Shown one piece after another: positions 9,192 through 15,912 of a DNA stretch of 64,000 nucleotides. Under the pieces are notes generated by a model. The model searched no databases. It saw nothing but the letters and a program-made list of their open reading frames with translations, and was not told the origin of the DNA. Origin of the DNA: JBDGYW01 sp964518955 (GTDB lineage Bacteria > Gemmatimonadota > Gemmatimonadetes > Gemmatimonadales > GWC2-71-9); contig CAZFHS010000036.1 in assembly GCA_964518955.1 (NCBI GenBank), positions 5,456-69,455 on the forward strand, in the 5' to 3' direction. Position numbers and translations under genes: made by a program. Numbering within the stretch: position 1 is the stretch's first letter; every line of letters begins with the position of its first letter.

Positions 9192-10694
9192 ATGAAGCGA
9201 CGAAGCATTCAAACCATTGCCGCAGTTGCTGCTTTAACGGCGGCATGCAATAGCACTGAGCCGGATGCGGAAGAGGTATTTCGCCTTGTTCCGCTTTCCA
9301 CTCGTGACATCACCGTCCAGGTTGAAGCCGCCGGGACCGTCGAGCCGGTGACGACCGTCGAGGTCAAGTCGAAAGCGTCGGGTGAGATCTTCGAAATGTT
9401 TGTCGAGATCGGTGACGAGGTCCGCTTGGGCGAAATGCTGTTGAAGGTGGACCCGCGCGTGCCGGAAGCCTCACTCAGGCAGGCGGTCGCAGATTCCGCA
9501 CTGGCCCAGGCCCAATTGGAGACCGCCGAGTCGCAGTTGCGAAGGGTTGAGGCACTGCACGAAACGCAGTCTGTGACGGAGGTTGACTACGAAGACGCTC
9601 GCCTGGAACTGGCCAGGGCGCGTGCAGAGGTAGTCGGCGCCGAACAGTCAGTGGAGAACGCGCGCATCTCGGCGGAAAACACCGAAGTGAGGGCGCCAAT
9701 CACAGGCGTCGTGATCGACAAACGAGTCGAGGAGGGTTCAGTCATAACCTCCGCCACCGGCGCGAGTGCCGGCTCAGTTCTTCTGACCATGGCTAACCTA
9801 GACACGGTTCAGGTGCGGTCATTGGTCGATGAAACCGATATCGGGAGGGTCGCACCGGGATTGCAGGTTACGATCAGGGTCGACGCATACCCGAACCGTC
9901 CATTCCGCGGACGTGTCCAGAAAATCGAGCCTCAGGCCGAAGTCACTTCGAACGTGACCATGTTTCCGGTGCTCGTGCGCATTTCCAACGAAGATGGGCT
10001 GCTTCGTCCCGGAATGAATGGCGAAGTCGACATCTCCATTGGCCGACGCCGCGAGGTTGTCGCAGTGCCGAACAACGCACTACGCACGTTCCGTGACTTC
10101 ACTTCTCCCGCTGTCGTGCTCGGACTCGATCCGCAAGCTGCCAGGCAGCAACTGATGGAGACACGTCCAGAGGGCCTCATACGTGGACTTCAGCCCGACA
10201 GTGGTGCGCCGCGGTCACCGAGATTGGATACTCCGGGCGATTCCGGGAGAAGGGGCACTGGCCGGGGTTGGAGAGATATCGAACTCCCAGAAGGTGTGAC
10301 TCAAGAGCAGGTTCGCGAGATAATGATGCAGCGCCGCGAGGAGGGTGAAGAATCTCTCAGCGCCGATCAGCGTGCGCTGTTGGAACGGATCGGCATAGGT
10401 CAACGCCCGCCCGGCGGAACGGTTGGCGGCAGCGCACCGAGCGGGCCTGAGGTGTCGAGTTCAAACGATCCGCTTGCCGCAAATTTCATCGTCTTCGTTG
10501 TGCGTGACAGTGTACCGATACCAGTATGGATTCGCACGGGACTCACCGACGAGACCTACTCCGAGGTGCTCGAAGGTGTCACCGCTACTGACACAGTTGT
10601 GGTATTACCAAGCCTGGGTACGCCGAGCAGCGATGACGGGCCGCCAATGCGCGGCATGGGTAGGGGAATGGGAGGCCGCCCGCCACCCCGATAG
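9192..10694 (+). CDS. RND/HlyD-type periplasmic adaptor lipoprotein with Gly/Arg-rich insert
   Basis: A 500-residue membrane-fusion protein with a lipoprotein signal (Cys19, LTAAC). The order is a beta-barrel/lipoyl N-terminal half (VEVKSKASGEIFEMFVEIGDEV), an alpha-helical hairpin (about 95-160), the second lipoyl half (VRAPITGVVIDKRVEEGSVI) and a beta-barrel domain (VDETDIGRVAPGLQVTIRVDAYP). Family role: bridging an inner-membrane pump to an outer-membrane channel in MacA- or RND-type efflux. Two parts are unusual. Between the beta-barrel and the membrane-proximal domain there is an insert of about 90 residues rich in Gly, Arg and Pro, with a helical piece carrying VTQEQ and LSADQ motifs. 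The protein also ends in a Met/Gly/Arg tail (GMGRGMGG). No pump, ATPase or TolC gene follows, and a terminator lies 24 bases downstream, so the partner must be encoded elsewhere. Confidence 0.9.
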   Translation: MKRRSIQTIAAVAALTAACNSTEPDAEEVFRLVPLSTRDITVQVEAAGTVEPVTTVEVKSKASGEIFEMFVEIGDEVRLGEMLLKVDPRVPEASLRQAVADSALAQAQLETAESQLRRVEALHETQSVTEVDYEDARLELARARAEVVGAEQSVENARISAENTEVRAPITGVVIDKRVEEGSVITSATGASAGSVLLTMANLDTVQVRSLVDETDIGRVAPGLQVTIRVDAYPNRPFRGRVQKIEPQAEVTSNVTMFPVLVRISNEDGLLRPGMNGEVDISIGRRREVVAVPNNALRTFRDFTSPAVVLGLDPQAARQQLMETRPEGLIRGLQPDSGAPRSPRLDTPGDSGRRGTGRGWRDIELPEGVTQEQVREIMMQRREEGEESLSADQRALLERIGIGQRPPGGTVGGSAPSGPEVSSSNDPLAANFIVFVVRDSVPIPVWIRTGLTDETYSEVLEGVTATDTVVVLPSLGTPSSDDGPPMRGMGRGMGGRPPPR

Positions 10695-10717
10695 GCTCAC
10701 AACCACTCTTTGACGCT

Positions 10718-10767
10718 AAGAACCGTCCAGGATTCACCGGCAGACTTGGTGACCCGGACGGTTCTTT
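10718..10767 (+). terminator. Rho-independent-type terminator after adaptor gene
   Basis: An 11-base arm AAGAACCGTCC (10718-10728) pairs perfectly with GGACGGTTCTT (10756-10766), with an inner CACC/GGTG pairing in the loop. The T-run after it is short. It lies 24 bases after the adaptor stop codon and is best read as the end of the 1.2-10.7 kb operon. Confidence 0.72.
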
Positions 10768-10820
10768 GTATCTTGGCACCCGAACATCATCGAGATTCAA
10801 CCGGATTGACTGACTGCTTT

Positions 10821-11255
10821 ATGACCGATCGTCCCAGGCGCATCAAGTTTGAGAACTTCGAAATCGACCAAGACCCCGGGTCGCGCTGCACCAGCAGAGT
10901 GGTGCTCGAGTGGGATCCCGGAGACGCGTACATGGGAACCGCGGCAGGTGAGGATTCGCTGCGTGGCCACCTTCGGAGCGGAGCAGAGGCTACTGCCCAT
11001 GCGCTTCAGCTAGCCTCGGGCGGCACAGTCGAATTGGACGTCCTGGCAATCAAGGCGATCGAAGGCTTCGACACGGTGCTGGTGATCGTAGCGATGAAGA
11101 GTGAAGCCGCAGAAATCAGTGAGCGCCTCTCGGGCTCATGTCTCATGAATGGCGAACCGCCCAAGAGTGCGGCAATGGCTGTATTGGATGCAACAAACCG
11201 GCTCTACGGTCACGCACTGCATAACTCTCAAACCAAACTCAAGCTAGTCCACTAA
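10821..11255 (+). CDS. Conserved-looking hypothetical protein, possibly LeuA-dimer-domain-like
   Basis: A 144-residue soluble protein without signal peptide. The ATG at 10821 is preferred because an in-frame TTG farther upstream lies inside the terminator hairpin. Visible pattern: an N-terminal strand-rich part (CTSRVVLEWDPGDAYMG), a helix (AEATAHALQLA), two strands with KAIEGFDTVLVIVAMK, and a C-terminal helix (SAAMAVLDATNRLYG). The final segment, with a small-residue loop leading into 'A..AVLDATNRL', is reminiscent of the regulatory dimerisation domain of 2-isopropylmalate synthase. This is a weak resemblance, not an identification. It converges with the sulfatase maturase gene, and the two genes overlap by 4 bases at their ends. 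No operon partner is evident, and the function is unknown. Confidence 0.65.
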   Translation: MTDRPRRIKFENFEIDQDPGSRCTSRVVLEWDPGDAYMGTAAGEDSLRGHLRSGAEATAHALQLASGGTVELDVLAIKAIEGFDTVLVIVAMKSEAAEISERLSGSCLMNGEPPKSAAMAVLDATNRLYGHALHNSQTKLKLVH

Positions 11256-12457
11256 CGGGCTCTGTCCCCGTACGCTTCGGCCGCAAAGCCCTCCATGATA
11301 CCGGCCGGAGGTCTGCCAATACCCAGTGCACTCGCCATGTAGCGCATGCCCTTGTCGATGTGCGTGAAGAATGCCTTATACCCCTCGCACAAGTAATTCA
11401 GGCCGGACTCACCGTCGGACGTCTGTGAGATCCGGTTCTTCGGGCAGCCACCGTTGCAAACGAACTTCACATCACACTCCTGACAGTATTTCGGCAGCGA
11501 TGCGGCCTTTGACATACCGAACACACGCTGTTCCTGCGACCCGGCCAGTTCGGTTAGCGGTGTCTCAATCACGTTACCGAGCAGATATCGAGGTTCGACA
11601 TAGTGATCGCAGGAGTAGAGATCGCCGTTGTGTTCGAGTGCCATGGCGGCACCACAAGTCTCCTCGAACAAGCACAGACCTGATCTCTGTCCGGTCCACG
11701 CGGCAAGCGACACGTCGAAGAGCTGCACGAAAACCTTGGCCACATCGCGTTGCACCCACTCGTTGAATATGGCTTTCAAAAACTCTCCATACTGGCGCCC
11801 GCCGACCGATCGGTCGGTTACACTCGTGCCTTCCTGGTAGCCCGTCTCGTTGTCGAGCTGCACTATCGGTATGAACTGCACGAACTGGGCGCCGATATCG
11901 TCGCGCACGAACCGGTATACGTCCAGCGGATGGTCTCCGTTCGCCGCGTGCACTGTAGTGAGGACATTGAACTGCACCTGGTGTTTCTTGAGGAGTTCAA
12001 CTCCAGCCATCACCTGTTCGAACGTCGCCCGACCTCCTTTGTCAGTGCGGTAGGCGTCGTGTAGATGTTCGGGGCCGTCCACGCTAATTCCGACTAGAAA
12101 CCCGTTCTCACGAAGAAAGTGGCACCAGTCGTCATCTAGAAAGAGGCCGTTCGTCTGCAACGTGTTGAGAATTCGCACGCGATCCCGTGCATTCTCCTGT
12201 TGATACCGAACCGCACGCTCGAAAAACTCCAAACCCATCAACAGCGGCTCCCCGCCCTGCCATCCGAAAGTGATCTCGGGGACGGTCTGCGACTGTATGT
12301 AATCTCGCGTGAACTTCTCGAGCACTTCATCGCTCATGCGGAATTCCGACCCGGGGTAGAGTTGCTCTTTGGACAGGTAATAGCAGTACGAACAATCGAG
12401 ATTACAGATCGGGCCGCGTGGCTTGATCATGACGTGGAAGAACGTTGGGATTGCCAT
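11252..12457 (-). CDS. Anaerobic-type sulfatase-maturating enzyme (radical SAM/SPASM)
   Basis: A 401-residue radical S-adenosylmethionine enzyme that converts the active-site Cys (or Ser) of sulfatases to formylglycine. The radical-SAM cluster motif CNLDCSYCYY gives Cys18, Cys22 and Cys25. A GGEPLL motif follows at about 75-80. The C-terminal SPASM region has the expected cysteines (CDHYVEP, YCQECDVKFVCNGGCPKNR) for two auxiliary iron-sulfur clusters. The start at 12457 gives the normal family length and N-terminus (IPTFFHVMIKPRGPICNLDC). The frame stays open farther upstream only because it runs antisense through the sulfatase gene. It is divergent from a Cys-type sulfatase 51 bases away, its obvious substrate, and a second sulfatase at 20.7 kb is another. 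A palindrome covers its start codon. Confidence 0.93.
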   Translation of the reverse strand: MAIPTFFHVMIKPRGPICNLDCSYCYYLSKEQLYPGSEFRMSDEVLEKFTRDYIQSQTVPEITFGWQGGEPLLMGLEFFERAVRYQQENARDRVRILNTLQTNGLFLDDDWCHFLRENGFLVGISVDGPEHLHDAYRTDKGGRATFEQVMAGVELLKKHQVQFNVLTTVHAANGDHPLDVYRFVRDDIGAQFVQFIPIVQLDNETGYQEGTSVTDRSVGGRQYGEFLKAIFNEWVQRDVAKVFVQLFDVSLAAWTGQRSGLCLFEETCGAAMALEHNGDLYSCDHYVEPRYLLGNVIETPLTELAGSQEQRVFGMSKAASLPKYCQECDVKFVCNGGCPKNRISQTSDGESGLNYLCEGYKAFFTHIDKGMRYMASALGIGRPPAGIMEGFAAEAYGDRAR

Positions 12458-12470
12458 AGTGTTACTATGG
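12454..12470. promoter_or_regulatory. Perfect inverted repeat in the maturase/sulfatase divergent promoter
   Basis: CCATAGT-GTT-ACTATGG, arms of 7 bases with a 3-base centre, lies in the short gap between the divergent maturase and sulfatase genes and includes the maturase start codon. Its position suits an operator controlling both genes, but the regulator is unknown and the symmetry could be chance. Confidence 0.4.
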
Positions 12471-12508
12471 TGAAGATTAGGCGTCGACGCCAGTAAGGAG
12501 CTTTCTTC

Positions 12509-14014
12509 ATGCCCAGCCCATTCGACCGCAGGACTTTTCTGAAGACGCTCGGTGCGGGATTTACCGCTGCTACCCTGACCGGCACAGCCGGATGCGCCCG
12601 CGATATCGATGAGCCGCAACCCAACTTCGTCTTCTTCTTGATCGATGACCTGGGTTGGGTCGACACCGGAGTGTATGGAAGCTCCTTGTACGAGACGCCC
12701 AACATCGACCGGTTGGCCGCCGAAGGCATGCGTTTCACCGATGCTTATGCCGCGAGCCCCGTGTGCTCCCCGACTCGCGCCAGCATAATGACTGGCAAGC
12801 ACCCCGCTCGACTCAACATCACCGACTGGATCGGCGGCAGTCAGCGCGGTGACCTCCTTCCGGCAGAGTACGAACACCAACTGAACTTCGAAGAGGTGAC
12901 GATTGCTGAGGAGTTCAGAGAGGCCGGGTACGCAACCGGTTTCTTTGGCAAATGGCACCTGGGTGACGCGCCGTTCCTGCCGGATTCGCAGGGGTTCGAC
13001 CTGAACGTTGGCGGCACTGCTGCCGGGCAACCGGCGTCGTACTTCTATCCATACAAAGCTGAGGAAGACAGGAGCGATTTCTGGGATGTACCCCATTTGG
13101 AGCAGGGAGAAGAAGGAGAGTATCTGACGGACAGACTGACGGACGAAGCGATCAGCTTCTTGGAGGTACAAGGAGATAGCCCATTCCTCCTTTACCTGTC
13201 GCACTACGCGGTCCACACGCCCATCCAATCGAAGGAAGAGCTGACAGAGAAATACCGAGAGAAGATTGAGTCACTACCCGATCCAGATGGCCCCGACTTC
13301 ATCGCCGAGCACGACCGCGCATTTGTCAAACAGCATCAGGATCACGCAGGCTACGCGGGGATGGTTCAGAGCGTCGACGAGAGCGTGGGCCGAGTGCTCG
13401 ATGCGGTCGAAAGGCTCGGAATCACCGACAACACGATCGTGATCTTCATGTCCGACAACGGCGGTTTGACGACGATCGCAAACAGGAGAAGCGCCCCCAC
13501 TGCGGTCCTGCCCCTTCGAGCGGGAAAAGGGTGGTTGTACGAGGGCGGTATCCGGGAGCCCATGATCGTCAAATGGCCGGGAGTGGTAGACGGGGGGAGT
13601 ATCTGCTCCGAGCCGGTGATCAGCACCGATTTTTTCCCGACGATGCTGGAGATGGCGAGAATCGGGCAACGCCCGAACCTGCATCAGGACGGATTGAGTC
13701 TCGTGCCGTTGCTCAAGGATGACGGGGCCCTCGACCGCAATGCACTCTACTGGCACTTCCCGCACTACCATGGCTCGGGCAACAGGCCGTCCGGCGCGGT
13801 ACGTGCCGGTGACTACAAGCTCGTGGAGTGGTTCGAGGACGGGCAGGTCGAGTTGTACAACTTGGCCGAGGATATTGGCGAGTCTTTGGATCTGAGCGAA
13901 GCCATGCCTGAGAAGGCAGCGGAGCTGACCGAGATGCTTCACCACTGGCACATTGCGGTTGATGCGAATATGCCGCGGAGGGACGCGGAGCGAATGGATG
14001 AGGAAAGACGATGA
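12509..14014 (+). CDS. Tat-exported Cys-type sulfatase (S1 family)
   Basis: A 501-residue alkaline-phosphatase-fold sulfatase. The N-terminus has a twin-arginine motif (DRRTFLK, residues 6-12), a hydrophobic stretch and a probable lipobox ending at Cys29, suggesting a Tat-exported lipoprotein. Metal ligands Asp46-Asp47 lie in 'IDDLG'. The sulfatase signature CSPTR gives the formylglycine precursor Cys86 and Arg90, and a second metal-site segment, SDNGG, has Asp316-Asn317. It hydrolyses sulfate esters, probably on a polysaccharide, with specificity unknown. Tat export suits a protein that is modified and folded in the cytoplasm by the divergent maturase. It has a good AGGAG ribosome-binding site and shares an ATGA overlap with the BNR-4 gene downstream, so the two are co-translated. 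Confidence 0.94.
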   Translation: MPSPFDRRTFLKTLGAGFTAATLTGTAGCARDIDEPQPNFVFFLIDDLGWVDTGVYGSSLYETPNIDRLAAEGMRFTDAYAASPVCSPTRASIMTGKHPARLNITDWIGGSQRGDLLPAEYEHQLNFEEVTIAEEFREAGYATGFFGKWHLGDAPFLPDSQGFDLNVGGTAAGQPASYFYPYKAEEDRSDFWDVPHLEQGEEGEYLTDRLTDEAISFLEVQGDSPFLLYLSHYAVHTPIQSKEELTEKYREKIESLPDPDGPDFIAEHDRAFVKQHQDHAGYAGMVQSVDESVGRVLDAVERLGITDNTIVIFMSDNGGLTTIANRRSAPTAVLPLRAGKGWLYEGGIREPMIVKWPGVVDGGSICSEPVISTDFFPTMLEMARIGQRPNLHQDGLSLVPLLKDDGALDRNALYWHFPHYHGSGNRPSGAVRAGDYKLVEWFEDGQVELYNLAEDIGESLDLSEAMPEKAAELTEMLHHWHIAVDANMPRRDAERMDEERR

Positions 14015-15432
14015 GCGAGGTGACACTTCGGATCGCTTCCCCTCCGCTCGGCCGATATGCAGTCTTTTTGGCTGTGGCCGCGAATGCGTTAGCCTGCTCC
14101 TATACACCTGAGGTAATCACCCTCGCCACAAACGGCGGCTGGTGCTGGTACCAGGACGAACGTGCGATCGTGCACGAAGGAATCCTTTTGTTCGGCACAG
14201 TCGCTGGCACCACCGCCCGCGGAGTCGCTGCAGGCGACGTGACCGTTTTATCGTACAATCTCGAGACCGGTGAAGCTGCGAGTTTCGAACTGCACGACCA
14301 ACTCCAGTCAGACGATCACGACGTTCCGGCGCTGCTGCCTCTTTCGGATGGTCGGGTGTTGGCCGTTTACTCGAAGCACGGTAGCGACTCGTACAGTCGT
14401 TACCGCATTTCGGAGCGACCGGGCGACATCTCGGCGTGGGAGCCGGAACGCTCGTTTGACTGGGAAGCCGGTGCTACCTACTCCAACCTCCACCGCCTTA
14501 CTGCCGTCGGAGGCGGAACAGGTCGGATCTTCAACTTCTCCCGTACTGTCGGCTTCAATCCCAACTGGTCGTATTCAGACGACGAGGGAGCAAGCTGGTA
14601 CTACGGCGGGCGCCTGCTCAGCTGGACGCGTGAGGACCTAGAAAACGATCCCAAGTTCACGGGCATGGACGGCACTCGGCCGTACGTCAAATACGCCTCG
14701 AATGGACGCGATGAGATCCATTTCATAACCACCGAAGACCACCCACGTGCCTATGACAACGGGCTGTGGCACGGGATCATCGAGTTCGGCGCCGACGGAG
14801 CGCGAATCACTCATTCCGACGGGACGCTCATTGGGCCATTGAGTAGCGAGCAGACAACATCCATCAGGCCGACTGATCTGACTCCAGTCTTCGGGGGCGA
14901 CGCAGACAACGTGGCGTGGACGGTCGATCTCGAACTGGACGGACGCGGATATCCGTACGCAGCATTCAGCATCCAACACGGTGACGGGAACGTGCGAGTC
15001 GAGCGAAGGGCAGGCGGTGAAGACATGCGTTATGGCTACGCCCGGTGGGACGGCCAGGGCTGGCAAGTTAACGAAATCGCGTACGCCGGCACGTCGCTCT
15101 ACCCGGGCGAAGACGATTACACCGGACTGATCGCCCTCGACCCCTACGATCCTGACGTGGTGTTCATCTCGACCGACGTAAATCCCGATACTGGTGAACC
15201 GTTGATCAGCTCGGCGGATGGAAAGCGCCACTACGAGATCTACCGCGGCGAGACTGCGGACGGCGGGAGAACCTGGGAGTGGTCTGCTCTCACAGAGAAC
15301 TCGGCGGCCGACAACCTGCGGCCGTTAGTGCCGAGTTGGGACGGTGGGACAGTTGTGTTGTGGCTGCGAGGAGCGCTAACAACCTATACCGACTACGACA
15401 CCGAGGTAGTGGGGATGGTGTTTGGGAACTAG
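14011..15432 (+). CDS. BNR-4 repeat lipoprotein (beta-propeller, possible glycan lyase or binding protein)
   Basis: A 473-residue secreted protein with a lipoprotein-type signal (Cys29, ANALAC). The mature part opens with 'GGWCWYQDERAIVHEGILLFGTV', the hallmark start of BNR_4 family beta-propellers, followed by repeated beta-strand and Asp-rich turns (SDDEGASWYYGG, DGGRTWEW). Members of this fold include sialidase-like proteins and some polysaccharide lyases such as ulvan lyases, but the catalytic type cannot be assigned here. It overlaps the sulfatase stop codon by 4 bases (ATGA), a strong sign of a shared task, probably on a sulfated polysaccharide. No regulator is adjacent in the same direction. 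Confidence 0.82.
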   Translation: MSEVTLRIASPPLGRYAVFLAVAANALACSYTPEVITLATNGGWCWYQDERAIVHEGILLFGTVAGTTARGVAAGDVTVLSYNLETGEAASFELHDQLQSDDHDVPALLPLSDGRVLAVYSKHGSDSYSRYRISERPGDISAWEPERSFDWEAGATYSNLHRLTAVGGGTGRIFNFSRTVGFNPNWSYSDDEGASWYYGGRLLSWTREDLENDPKFTGMDGTRPYVKYASNGRDEIHFITTEDHPRAYDNGLWHGIIEFGADGARITHSDGTLIGPLSSEQTTSIRPTDLTPVFGGDADNVAWTVDLELDGRGYPYAAFSIQHGDGNVRVERRAGGEDMRYGYARWDGQGWQVNEIAYAGTSLYPGEDDYTGLIALDPYDPDVVFISTDVNPDTGEPLISSADGKRHYEIYRGETADGGRTWEWSALTENSAADNLRPLVPSWDGGTVVLWLRGALTTYTDYDTEVVGMVFGN

Positions 15433-15518
15433 CCGCCGACCCTCGCTGTCGTCGTCTCCAACAACTCCAGCTACAACCCCGCCAGTATGATCTGAAACTT
15501 CCGCACAACTATCACGTT

Positions 15519-15541
15519 ATGATATATCATATGTTGATATA
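15519..15541. promoter_or_regulatory. Probable PadR operator upstream of first PadR-ADOP pair
   Basis: Two overlapping dyads lie 21-43 bases before the PadR start: ATGATATATCAT (15519-15530, a perfect 12-base palindrome) and TATATCA-N5-TGATATA (15523-15541). The AT-rich block also looks like a -10 region. PadR proteins bind such dyads, so autorepression is inferred. Confidence 0.65.
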
Positions 15542-15561
15542 AATGCGGAGCTACGATCACG

Positions 15562-15912
15562 ATGAGAGATGCAAAATCCAGCATTACCCCCGCGATGTTC
15601 CACATACTGCTTGCACTGAGTGACAGCCAGCGCCACGGGCTTGGCATCGTGCGTGAGGTGGAGGAGCGTACTAACGGCTCCGTTCGGCTCGGGCCCGGCC
15701 TGCTCTACGGCTCGATCAAGAAGCTCGTTGCAGCCGGTCACATCGAGGAACCGACCTCGCGTCCTCCGCCGAGCCGTGACGATCCGCGCAGGCGCTACTA
15801 CCGCATAACACGCAAAGGACGCTCGGCGCTCGAGACGGAGGCCACCAGGCTCGAACAGTTCGTGGGAATTGCGAGAGAGAAACGCGTACTCAAAGGATCG
15901 GGAGCTGTCTGA
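15562..15912 (+). CDS. PadR family transcriptional regulator
   Basis: A 116-residue winged-helix protein. The N-terminal helix-turn-helix includes 'MFHILLALSDSQRHGLGIVREVEERTNG', then 'LGPGLLYGSIKKLVAAGHIEE' (the recognition helix region), and the wing carries 'RRYYRITRKGRSALETEA', all typical of PadR. There is only a short C-terminal helix, as in the small PadR subfamily. The stop codon overlaps the start of the permease gene by one base (TGATG), so the regulator and transporter form one unit. An AT-rich palindromic operator lies just upstream, pointing to autoregulation. Known PadR proteins respond to small phenolics, drugs or envelope stress; the signal here is unknown. Confidence 0.92.
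   Translation: MRDAKSSITPAMFHILLALSDSQRHGLGIVREVEERTNGSVRLGPGLLYGSIKKLVAAGHIEEPTSRPPPSRDDPRRRYYRITRKGRSALETEATRLEQFVGIAREKRVLKGSGAV

Noticed and set aside
10710..10820. Earlier TTG start for the small unassigned protein
   Set aside because: It would place the start codon before and translate through a perfect terminator hairpin.
12458..13228. In-frame upstream extension of the sulfatase maturase, doubling its length
   Set aside because: The extension runs antisense through the sulfatase gene; the radical-SAM N-terminus begins normally at 12457.
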